Position numbers and translations under genes: made by a program | In this document: piece after piece, positions 56,957 to 64,000 of the stretch | Numbering within the stretch: position 1 is the first letter of the stretch | Layout: every line of letters starts with the position of its first letter | The notes under the pieces: model-generated | Databases searched by the model: none | What the model saw: only the letters and a program-made list of their open reading frames with translations | Told to the model about the DNA's origin: nothing | Assembly: GCA_030656015.1 (NCBI GenBank) | Contig: JAUSNX010000014.1 | Span: 124,001-188,000 of the forward strand | Length of the DNA stretch: 64,000 nucleotides | DNA from: Methanobacteriaceae archaeon | Lineage (GTDB): Archaea > Methanobacteriota > Methanobacteria > Methanobacteriales > Methanobacteriaceae | Direction of reading: 5' to 3'

Positions 56957-57331
56957 CTATTGTGAAATTTTAGCCATTAAATTCAGAGCTTTTTTTATTC
57001 CTTCAGATTCATTTAGGTGTTGATAATACTCTAGTGCTTCTTGAAGAATTTCACGTGCCATTGGATTATGTCCGTTGTTGTCATGAATAAAAGCCAAATA
57101 ATAAAGGCTTTCGGCAGCCACATACATATCTTCAGATTCAAGTGACTCATTATAAGCAATCTCAAAATAATACTTCGCTTGATCAAAATTTTTCCGTCTG
57201 AAATATGTAATAGCCCTAATCATCAGATCAGATTTCTTTTTTTGCCTTTTCTTTGATCTTTTATAAAAATAATATACAATTCCATAAATATAAACCATCA
57301 CTATGGCTAAAAAAGCAATTAAAACATCCAT
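56957..57331 (-). CDS. Small membrane-anchored TPR-like protein
   Basis: 124 residues. A membrane helix covers residues 2-20 (DVLIAFLAIVMVYIYGIVY), followed by a lysine-rich juxtamembrane stretch (KRSKKRQKKKS) that should face the cytoplasm. Two to two and a half TPR-like helix pairs follow: AITYFRRKNFDQAKYYFEIA, AAESLYYLAFIHDNNG, and AREILQEALEYYQHL. It probably mediates protein contacts at the membrane. It lies 69 bp downstream of map's convergent end and precedes no operon. Confidence 0.75.
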   Translation of the reverse strand: MDVLIAFLAIVMVYIYGIVYYFYKRSKKRQKKKSDLMIRAITYFRRKNFDQAKYYFEIAYNESLESEDMYVAAESLYYLAFIHDNNGHNPMAREILQEALEYYQHLNESEGIKKALNLMAKISQ

Positions 57332-57399
57332 AAAAAACCCACCTATTTCAAATAAGTGAATAATTGATTAATCCAAAATAAAAATAAAGAAAAAGAGAA

Positions 57400-58245
57400 T
57401 TAGAATGGTACTGGTAGTCCCATTTCTTTTCTCTTGTCGATGGTTTTCTGGTTTTTCTCTTTCTTCTGAGCAGCTAATTTTTGTAGAAGGTCGATTCCAG
57501 GTTTAACATTAGCAATGTCTTTGGTCTCGAATGCTCCCGCTTCAACTGCTTGTTTGAAGATAGAATCTCCACCATCGGTTCGGGTAATAACCGTGGACCA
57601 TCCATCAGGTGAACCAACAGATCCAGTGGACACATCACCTAATTCAGCCACGTAATCCAGACAGACGTTACATCCGCTTTGTTCATATCCGTGGGTTTCT
57701 TTAAGTGGTATGCTTAAGACTTCGTCCTGAGTGTATACCCAGAATTTACCTTTACCAATGTCCATTTTTTCTACTAATTCCATACTGACTCCCATTTTCT
57801 CTGAGATGAAAGTTTCTAGAGAAGCATATGGGAAGTTTTCCATACAGTAAATACCAATCAATAGCTTGATCTTATCAGCTAAGAATCGTACACCGAATGG
57901 GTAGGACTGCATTTTTCTGATACCCATGGTTTGACATGGAATAGCAACAGTTCCTAATTTTTCAATACCGTATTGCCGTACAGCTTTCTTTAACATCATT
58001 ACGTTAGGGGAGAAAGTGTACTTGGTACCGGCAGCTGCGATGATCTCATCAGCAGACATGGCTACCATTGGTTCTGGTTTCCAGAATTCATCAGTAGGTC
58101 CAGCAACTACGGCTCCTTCAATGATTTTTTCTTCTAGTGCAAAGGCTAATAAACCGGTGACAATTCCACCGTCTTGAGAGACTTTTTGGATTTGTTTATC
58201 GGTTGCTCTTGCAGAGACTATTTCTTTGTAAGTACCTAAAACCAT
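57400..58245 (-). CDS. frhB: Coenzyme F420-reducing hydrogenase, subunit beta
   Basis: FrhB carries FAD and one [4Fe-4S] cluster and hands electrons to F420. The 281 residues show [16 protein letters not shown] near 25, [20 protein letters not shown] near 103, [15 protein letters not shown] near 130 and [19 protein letters not shown] near 190, which together give the cluster cysteines and flavin site. It is the last gene of frhADGB, 12 bp after frhG. The complex is cytoplasmic and very large in related species. Confidence 0.96.
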   Translation of the reverse strand: MVLGTYKEIVSARATDKQIQKVSQDGGIVTGLLAFALEEKIIEGAVVAGPTDEFWKPEPMVAMSADEIIAAAGTKYTFSPNVMMLKKAVRQYGIEKLGTVAIPCQTMGIRKMQSYPFGVRFLADKIKLLIGIYCMENFPYASLETFISEKMGVSMELVEKMDIGKGKFWVYTQDEVLSIPLKETHGYEQSGCNVCLDYVAELGDVSTGSVGSPDGWSTVITRTDGGDSIFKQAVEAGAFETKDIANVKPGIDLLQKLAAQKKEKNQKTIDKRKEMGLPVPF

Positions 58246-58257
58246 TTTTCCAGCCTC

Positions 58258-59085
58258 CTATAGTCCTAAGTCCTTTTTGATTTGTTCTTCTGGGAACCAA
58301 CTTCGTGGGCACTGTACATAACAGATTCCACATTTTACACATCGGTCACCATTAACTTCTGGTCGCCCATTAGTCATGCTAACAGCTCTGGTTTGGCAGG
58401 CCATGGCACAGGTACCGCATCCGATACATAAAGCCTGATTGACCACGTATTTTTGAAGATCGCATCCGCATCCTTCGGTCATTCCTGCTAAATCTATCAT
58501 AGGCTGTAAATAGTCCATGTCTCCATTAATTAAAGCTACTACTGTTTTAGCGATAATTTCTGGGGAAGGTGGACATCCTGGTATTGCACAGTCCACTTTA
58601 ATCAAATCAGCAATAGGCACAAATGATTCGTGATCTGGTCTTGCTTGTTGTCCACCCCGAGAGTATCTAGTGAAACATCCTGTAGCAGAACATGATCCAA
58701 AAGCACATACCATAGCTGCTTTTTCCCTTGTTTCCATTAATTCATGCAGGCTATGTTCATCCTGCAGACAGACAGACCCTTCTACGAGTGCTAGATCCAT
58801 TTCTGGCATTTCCCATACATCTGCCAGGGTTTGTCCATAAACAATATCCACCATATTGGTGAGTAATTCGGCGAGAATGTCGTAGTTCTCACTTAACGAC
58901 ATAACATCTCCGGTACATCCACTCAAGTGAATGTAACCAATTCTTGGTTTTGCATTTTCTTCGGCCACTTTTTCAACCTCCTGTTCTGAAGCTCCAACTT
59001 TTCCTGATTTTGCTGGTTTAGCCTCCTCATTAGCTGGTTTAGCCCCTATTCCTAATAAATCCTTTATTCTGGAAATCAAGCTCAT
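58258..59085 (-). CDS. frhG: Coenzyme F420-reducing hydrogenase, small subunit gamma
   Basis: FrhG carries the iron-sulfur relay between the NiFe site and FrhB. The 275 residues include [17 protein letters not shown] (proximal cluster, near 52), [10 protein letters not shown] near 127, [10 protein letters not shown] near 165, and two ferredoxin motifs, [12 protein letters not shown] near 213 and [12 protein letters not shown] near 241. The first 45 residues form an Ala/Lys/Glu-rich tail that looks poorly ordered. It lies 4 bp after frhD. Confidence 0.96.
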   Translation of the reverse strand: MSLISRIKDLLGIGAKPANEEAKPAKSGKVGASEQEVEKVAEENAKPRIGYIHLSGCTGDVMSLSENYDILAELLTNMVDIVYGQTLADVWEMPEMDLALVEGSVCLQDEHSLHELMETREKAAMVCAFGSCSATGCFTRYSRGGQQARPDHESFVPIADLIKVDCAIPGCPPSPEIIAKTVVALINGDMDYLQPMIDLAGMTEGCGCDLQKYVVNQALCIGCGTCAMACQTRAVSMTNGRPEVNGDRCVKCGICYVQCPRSWFPEEQIKKDLGL

Positions 59086-59089
59086 TTTG

Positions 59090-59566
59090 CTAAACCCCTA
59101 TCTCCTTTAAAATCATTTTAATGGCTTCAGGAATAGCTTTTTCAATAGCGGGACTGAGTCCCATAACCACATCAGGGGCAGAGATTTCTTCGGGTTTGCA
59201 TCCTATAACCATGACATCTACGGTTTCACTGAGTTCATGTAATGGTTGATTAACGGGCCATGAATGCATGTTTTCATAAGATCCTTTTGGAATTTCATCC
59301 ACTTCGAATTTTCTTAGCGTGCCTGGTTCTGCCTTAAATTCTACAATATCCACCACGATCATCTTTTTCCAGGAATCTTGGGGAAGTGAAAATACAAAGT
59401 GAGGACCTCCAGTTCCAGCATCAATAAACATAACATTTTCTGGCTTTTCGTCTTTGTGTTCCTTAAAATATTCTTCTAAGGCTTCGATCACTGCTGGGCC
59501 GAAACCGTCGTCTTTAAACAAAACGTTTCCGCACCCTACTACTAATATCTCTGCATCGTATGGCAT
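59090..59566 (-). CDS. frhD: F420-reducing hydrogenase maturation protease
   Basis: FrhD is the HycI/HupD-type endopeptidase that trims the C-terminus of the large subunit once nickel is in place. The 158 residues begin [19 protein letters not shown], containing the G-N and D-G-G nickel-sensing signature, and continue with [13 protein letters not shown]. It sits between frhA and frhG, the canonical position, and is expressed in step with them. Confidence 0.95.
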   Translation of the reverse strand: MPYDAEILVVGCGNVLFKDDGFGPAVIEALEEYFKEHKDEKPENVMFIDAGTGGPHFVFSLPQDSWKKMIVVDIVEFKAEPGTLRKFEVDEIPKGSYENMHSWPVNQPLHELSETVDVMVIGCKPEEISAPDVVMGLSPAIEKAIPEAIKMILKEIGV

Positions 59567-59587
59567 TTTATTCCCTTTATAAATCCA

Positions 59588-60805
59588 TTAAATTCTGACG
59601 ATTTCATTTTTAATGACGCTGCTGTCCTCGTCGTCTACCACAATTACGTGAGTAGCACAGGACAAACATGGGTCGTATGCACGGATAACATGAGGTCCGA
59701 ACTCGTGGTGGAATCCTTCAGTTGCAGGGCCCATAGTTGGTATGTTCCAGGTTGTAGGGACTAAAGCACTGTAGAACTGAGTTTTACCATTGGCAATTTG
59801 TGCCATGTGTACGTCCATTCCTCTAGGTCCTTCAATGGCACCTATACCTAATTTGTTAGTACCTGTAATGTCGAAATCAGCCTGAGCAGGAGCAGAAGTA
59901 TCCAAATCATCTAAAATATCTATTGCTCTAGATAAAGCAGATTTCATTTCTAAGGCCCTTGCTACGTGTTGTGCTACCACACCACTTCCTTTGAATCCTT
60001 GGAATTCAGCCATCCTAGCTCTTGGACCTACTTCAATATTTCTACCATCATATAATGGGATAGTGGAGCAAGCTCTGTGACCTATTTCCGCATCATCATA
60101 CCAGCTTTCAGGCATTATTTCAGTGAACCTATCCAGATCGAAGTTGTCACGATTACCGTAAAGTACATCAGTAGCCATGGTTTTTTGATCATGTACACCT
60201 AAACCTTCGGGTAGTCCTTTATCTTCTACTAAACCAATAATTAAATCAACGTGTTCGTCGAGTTTTGGTTTTAATTGTTTTAACCTTGAGTATAGCCTCT
60301 TTCTGGCTAATTCACTGATATTATCGGCCATTCCTCCAATCCGCACATCGGATGGGTGAATACCTTCACCAGCTACCATGTCCACTACATACTGACAGTT
60401 TTTCCTGATTTCGGAAACAGAGTTTATGGCAGCAGCCATAAGATTTTCTGGTACGAAATCAGCAGCTATCAGGAAATGGTGGATAGCATGGCTGTTTATA
60501 TCGTGGGCCATAAGGGTTAACTCTCGTAGTTGTTGTCCTGCTTTAGGTACCTCTATGTCCAGTGAGTCATCAATGGCCTCAACTGAAGCTAGAGTGTGAG
60601 GTATAGGGCAAACACCACAAATCCGCTGTACAATAACTGGAGCGGTTTCTGGAGCTTTGCCTGTAACTATTTTCTCAAGACCTCTAACAGGAGTAATACT
60701 GAAGTATCGTCCTTTGGTCACGATTCCTTCATCATCGACTTCCATGACAAGTTCTGCGTGTCCTTCTTGTCGTGATGTCGGCGATATAACAATCCTTTCG
60801 CTCAA
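59588..60805 (-). CDS. frhA: Coenzyme F420-reducing hydrogenase, large subunit alpha
   Basis: FrhA holds the NiFe active site where H2 is split. The 405 residues start at a TTG at 60805, six bases after GAGGTGAT, giving [19 protein letters not shown]; a GTG three codons upstream overlaps that site. Nickel ligands are the cysteines of [11 protein letters not shown] (near 63-66) and DPCLSCATH (near 380-383). The segments RIGGMADN and [14 protein letters not shown] are typical of the F420 group. A TATATAAATG box (60850-60841) would start the operon's transcript about 15-20 bases before the gene. Confidence 0.96.
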   Translation of the reverse strand: MSERIVISPTSRQEGHAELVMEVDDEGIVTKGRYFSITPVRGLEKIVTGKAPETAPVIVQRICGVCPIPHTLASVEAIDDSLDIEVPKAGQQLRELTLMAHDINSHAIHHFLIAADFVPENLMAAAINSVSEIRKNCQYVVDMVAGEGIHPSDVRIGGMADNISELARKRLYSRLKQLKPKLDEHVDLIIGLVEDKGLPEGLGVHDQKTMATDVLYGNRDNFDLDRFTEIMPESWYDDAEIGHRACSTIPLYDGRNIEVGPRARMAEFQGFKGSGVVAQHVARALEMKSALSRAIDILDDLDTSAPAQADFDITGTNKLGIGAIEGPRGMDVHMAQIANGKTQFYSALVPTTWNIPTMGPATEGFHHEFGPHVIRAYDPCLSCATHVIVVDDEDSSVIKNEIVRI

Positions 60806-61209
60806 ATGTATCACCTCTTGTTTTAAAGTTCAAAAACTATCATTTATATAACTATTATTATATGTTATAAGTTTTTCAATTAGGAAAAAAATGAAAAGTA
60901 TTTATATAATGGCAAACCCATGATTAATTCTTTTTTTAAAAGAAGAAAATAAACGCATTTAATTAGAAATAGAGAACTTTAGTAATTTATTTACCTTTAG
61001 TAACTAATTAATATTAGTTAATTATATTCATAGCCAAAGTTTATAACCCGCAGATATAATAATGTGAATCTGGTATTCACAATAATATCATATAAAAACT
61101 TGATTTGAATAAAAAACTATAGTCAAATTTAAGATAATTTAATAAGTTCAGATATACAAGGTATATAATAATAAATAAAATAATATAATAAATTTTAAAA
61201 GGTGAGTTA
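60806..61209. other. Divergent promoter region of frh operon and PepSY-like gene
   Basis: 404 A/T-rich bases. The frhA side holds TATATAAATG (minus strand, 60850-60841), well placed for a short leader. The other side holds many TATA-like runs after the palindrome at 61063-61081 and before the GGTGAG ribosome site at 61201-61206. No protein gene is seen. Confidence 0.5.
61063..61081. promoter_or_regulatory. Palindrome upstream of the PepSY-like gene
   Basis: Perfect 7-bp arms, TGTGAAT and ATTCACA, surround a 5-base centre (CTGGT). It stands out from the A/T-rich spacer and lies 130 bases before the downstream gene and about 260 from frhA. It may be an operator for either. It does not match the GGAA-N6-TTCC nitrogen operator. 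Confidence 0.4.
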
Positions 61210-61677
61210 ATGATAAACTCAAAAATATTAGTATCAGTGGTTATAGTGCTTATGATAGGTGTAGCCGCAGCCGGTTATCAAATAAGTCAGACCCCACAAT
61301 TATGGCAATTAACTACTCCACAAAGTAGTGATAGTTCAAGTCAAGGTGACTCTCAATCTTCTTCCAGTCCTTCTGATGTAGTTCAGGGCCAAAGTAGTGG
61401 ATCCGGTTCTTCAGTAAGTTCTCAGGGAAGTAGTAACGGAGGTTCAAGTGTGAAAGTTTCAGTCGCTAAGGCGAAAATTATAGCAGCAAAAACAAATGAT
61501 CAAGGCTATACATACCTCGGAACTCCTGTTCTCAAAGGCAGCTCATACATTGTACCAGTTATTTCAGATGGAAATGATCCTAAATTTAAATTTAAAAAAG
61601 GTCAGCAAATAGGTGGAATAATAATTGATGCAAATACTGGGGAAGTCACAGGAATAGAAGGGGGCGTACAAGCATGA
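61210..61677 (+). CDS. Exported PepSY-like domain protein
   Basis: 155 residues. Residues 5-24 form a signal peptide or anchor ([18 protein letters not shown]). Residues 38-80 are a low-complexity Ser/Gln/Gly linker, typical of surface proteins. The C-terminal 70 resemble a PepSY fold: [16 protein letters not shown], then [14 protein letters not shown] and [18 protein letters not shown], the last being the family's characteristic end. It is probably extracellular. Its stop overlaps the PAC2 gene start by 4 bp. Confidence 0.75.
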   Translation: MINSKILVSVVIVLMIGVAAAGYQISQTPQLWQLTTPQSSDSSSQGDSQSSSSPSDVVQGQSSGSGSSVSSQGSSNGGSSVKVSVAKAKIIAAKTNDQGYTYLGTPVLKGSSYIVPVISDGNDPKFKFKKGQQIGGIIIDANTGEVTGIEGGVQA

Positions 61678-62381
61678 TAACTAAAACTGAGTGCTGTAAA
61701 ATTAAATCAGAAGATATTGAAGATGCCGTTGTACTTGAAGGATCTCCAGGTGGAGGTTTAATTGGGAATATAATTGGTTGGCTTTTAGTAGAAGACCTCA
61801 AAATGAAGGAAATAGGATATATTGAATCCAAATATTTTCCACCACTAGCTGTTCTCTACAAAGGAGTTGCTTTACACCCTTTTAGGATTTATGAAGCTGA
61901 AGGATTAGTTTTATTCCTATCCGATTTTATTGTGCCACCTAATGTTGTATACGACATGACTAGTTCCATTGTGGACTGGATGGATAGAAACAATAGTAAA
62001 GAACTGATAACATTTAACAGCATGGTTGTTAGGGAAAAAAGTCGACCCACAACCGCTGCAGGGAATAGTGAAGATTCCAGCAAACGATTAGAAGATATGG
62101 GCCTTCCAATATTACCCTTTGGAAATATAAATGGTCTATCTGGAACTTTATTAACTCAGTGTGCTTCAAAAAACATACCTGCATCCTGTCTCTTTGCAGA
62201 AATATTAAATCCCTATCCTGACCCCCGCGCTGCTGCTGGAGTGGTAGATACATTAAATACTATGTTAGATATCAGCATAGATCCTGATCCATTATTACAA
62301 GAAGCTCAGGAAATAGAATCACGACTTAAAAAGCTAGCTGAAACAGTTCAGAACGAACCAGAATCTCCAATATATATGTAA
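61674..62381 (+). CDS. PAC2 family protein (proteasome assembly chaperone-like)
   Basis: 235 residues. The fold is recognised from the N-terminal [20 protein letters not shown] and [18 protein letters not shown], the central [17 protein letters not shown], and the C-terminal [17 protein letters not shown], all typical of archaeal PAC2-domain proteins related to the PSMG2 proteasome chaperone. The archaeal role is not settled. ATGA overlap couples its translation to the exported PepSY-like protein, an odd pairing of a surface with a cytoplasmic protein. Confidence 0.87.
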   Translation: MITKTECCKIKSEDIEDAVVLEGSPGGGLIGNIIGWLLVEDLKMKEIGYIESKYFPPLAVLYKGVALHPFRIYEAEGLVLFLSDFIVPPNVVYDMTSSIVDWMDRNNSKELITFNSMVVREKSRPTTAAGNSEDSSKRLEDMGLPILPFGNINGLSGTLLTQCASKNIPASCLFAEILNPYPDPRAAAGVVDTLNTMLDISIDPDPLLQEAQEIESRLKKLAETVQNEPESPIYM

Positions 62382-62521
62382 AAAATATTGTAAAAAATAG
62401 TTTTGCAAATATCAAATCATTTGTAAACTTTAATATTTTTTTTATAAAAATGGTTAAAATTCGGCAAAACCGCAGCAGTTATATAGTAAAACAAACTAAC
62501 ATCTTTTTATCATTTTAATAA

Positions 62522-62596
<75 letters not shown>

Positions 62597-62696
62597 CCAA
62601 AGAACTTTTTTTAGAAATTTAATCTATATTATTTATATAAATTGTTATCTTTAATAATAATCAAATGTAAAAATAAAAATTTGATAGCCACATAAC

Positions 62697-62775
<79 letters not shown>

Positions 62776-63030
62776 TATAATATTTTTTTAAATTTAATAC
62801 ATATGATTCCTATTACTTCTAAATTGAATATATTCAAAATTAATTTAAATCATTAGTAGATGTACCCTAAAATCCATTAGAATATTGATTTAGTTTTAAG
62901 CACGGCTAATATAAAAGATAATGTTTCTTAAAATAAGTGCATAGTTTTAGTAAATCATTTGATGGTAGCTAACAGTAATTAACTTGAAGGAATTTGGATT
63001 CGATTTACTGGTTTTAATTATAAAAATTAA

Positions 63031-63237
63031 CTATTTTTCTGAAGATATATCTTTCTTAATTGTTTCCATGAAATCAAATTTATCTTTAAAGTTATCTAGT
63101 AGTTTTATAAACTCTTCTGAATTAATAACAACTACCAATTCATTTTCTTCCAATATATCTGCTTCCTGAGGTACAATAACTATTTTTTTCTCAGAATCTA
63201 CTTTACGACATATTCCCATAGTGGCTTTAAAATCCAT
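63031..63237 (-). CDS. Small conserved-looking hypothetical protein (68 residues)
   Basis: 68 residues from the ATG at 63237, preceded by GTGTGAT; an in-frame ATG three codons upstream is less well placed. The peptide has short strands (MDFKATMGICRK; KKIVIVPQEADIL; ELVVVINSEEF) and a charged helical end. No domain is recognised. It stands alone between the tRNA-Arg genes and the endonuclease Q gene, in AT-rich surroundings. Confidence 0.6.
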   Translation of the reverse strand: MDFKATMGICRKVDSEKKIVIVPQEADILEENELVVVINSEEFIKLLDNFKDKFDFMETIKKDISSEK

Positions 63238-63321
63238 TTTAATCACACTAATAGTAAATTTCTATTAATTTAATTAATTTTCTATTAATTTAATTAATTG
63301 AAATTAAGCTAAATTAATAGA

Positions 63322-64000
63322 TTAAAGATAGTTATCTAAATTATTTTCTGGAAATTTAATCTCACCATATTTTCCGCCCCCTCCGGGAACAATTACCAGA
63401 GTCTTATCTCTAAAAGCCTGAATAACCGGAGCCATTTCTGGTGAAATTTCGTTTATATCTTCTAAGGGAACGCGAATCATAACATCTATTTCGCTTCCCA
63501 AGTTATTAACCAGATTCTCCCATATTCCCTGAACAAATTTTGTGGTAACTCCTTTAGAAAATGCTAGAGAAATTATTTCAGCCAAAGGCATTATATGAAT
63601 ATAAGGCGGCCTATGATAAGGATGATGCGGTCTTTTCCAAGTAGCTATTTCGGATATTCGATAATCAACACCTTTTTTAATGGTTCCACCACAAGAACAC
63701 TTCCTATTAGCCTCTTGAGCTTCTTTTGGAGAAAATATTTCATAACATCTGGTACAAGCAGTAAGGTGATATTTTCCTAATCTTGGGTCAAACCCATAAT
63801 TGGCCTTCATTCTTTTCTTTTTTAGTGCATTCTTTAATCCAGTGAATGAGATATCTTCTACCTCTATTTCATTGAATTCACGACCTAAACGATGCGGCCA
63901 TGGCGAATGTGCATCAGAATTAGTTAAAAATGGTATATCTTCCAGTTCTTTAATGGTGTCAGCCATATCTGTATCTGCAGAAAGACCTATCTCCAAAAAG
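63322..64000 (-). CDS. Endonuclease Q-type PHP-domain protein, 3' part (cut by window edge)
   Basis: 226 C-terminal residues; the gene continues beyond 64000 and the TTG at 63996 is not a real start. The PHP domain ends with [18 protein letters not shown], whose Asp-Ala-His supplies metal ligands. A zinc site follows, CTRCYEIF then CSCGG, and a helical tail includes [12 protein letters not shown]. This matches the TIGR00375/EndoQ group, which cuts DNA 5' of deaminated bases such as uracil and hypoxanthine. EndoQ occurs mainly in Thermococcales, methanogens and a few bacteria. Confidence 0.8.
   Translation of the reverse strand, partial: FLEIGLSADTDMADTIKELEDIPFLTNSDAHSPWPHRLGREFNEIEVEDISFTGLKNALKKKRMKANYGFDPRLGKYHLTACTRCYEIFSPKEAQEANRKCSCGGTIKKGVDYRISEIATWKRPHHPYHRPPYIHIMPLAEIISLAFSKGVTTKFVQGIWENLVNNLGSEIDVMIRVPLEDINEISPEMAPVIQAFRDKTLVIVPGGGGKYGEIKFPENNLDNYL

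Overview
The window is chromosomal DNA from an AT-rich hydrogenotrophic methanogen of the Methanobacteriales, most likely Methanobacterium or a close relative. The evidence is the coenzyme F420-reducing hydrogenase operon in the order frhA-frhD-frhG-frhB, HypF, LarB, archaeal GatB, an archaeal-type RNase P RNA, an initiator tRNA with an A1:U72 end, TATA-box promoters, and ribosome binding sites built on GGTGA. The AT content is high and spacers are often several hundred bases. No insertion sequence, prophage or CRISPR array was seen.

Layout. 0-9 kb: an edge zinc-ribbon gene, a radical SAM enzyme with unusual cysteine spacing, gatB, a CBS-ParB protein overlapping hisE, then a leftward group of a flavoprotein, methyltransferases, a transglutaminase-like protein and a CrtI-like flavin oxidoreductase. 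9-13 kb: a ppx-ppk1 polyphosphate operon. 13-20 kb: an MFS exporter, an orphan solute-binding protein, argD, and a protein with the full architecture of a pentameric ligand-gated ion channel (17243-18388). 20-27 kb: an ArsR regulator, flavodoxin, nitroreductase, a TMEM175-type channel, a cation-efflux protein flanked by winged-helix-like domains, a TetR-ABC exporter operon, and a decayed second copy of the efflux gene's 3' end.

27-40 kb is an accessory stretch rich in GNAT acetyltransferases, methyltransferases, flavodoxins and small regulators. It holds several damaged genes: a frameshifted GNAT, a C-terminally truncated QueG-like paralogue, and a prenyltransferase-repeat gene with an in-frame TGA. 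40-50 kb returns to core functions: HxlR, larB, hypF, a winged-helix regulator divergent from grpE-dnaK-dnaJ, and an ABC/FtsX pair with degenerate ATPase motifs. 50-64 kb: a DUF2769 protein, RNase P RNA, a structured candidate non-coding RNA (51932-52040), a response regulator facing a truncated one, initiator tRNA, two membrane-anchored coiled-coil proteins, methionine aminopeptidase, the frh operon, a PAC2 protein, two tRNA-Arg genes and the 3' part of an endonuclease Q-type gene.

Working together: FrhADGB supplies reduced F420 for methanogenesis from H2. FrhD processes FrhA, and HypF makes the cyanide ligands of its NiFe site. GrpE-DnaK-DnaJ form a chaperone team, apparently with a divergently encoded regulator. 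Several regulators (PadR, HxlR, TetR and the dnaK-side winged-helix protein) have repeated or palindromic DNA next to their own promoters, suggesting autoregulation. The most unusual items are the channel homologue, the candidate RNA near 52 kb, the five-unit 14-bp repeat array at the padR promoter, and the efflux-gene duplication.
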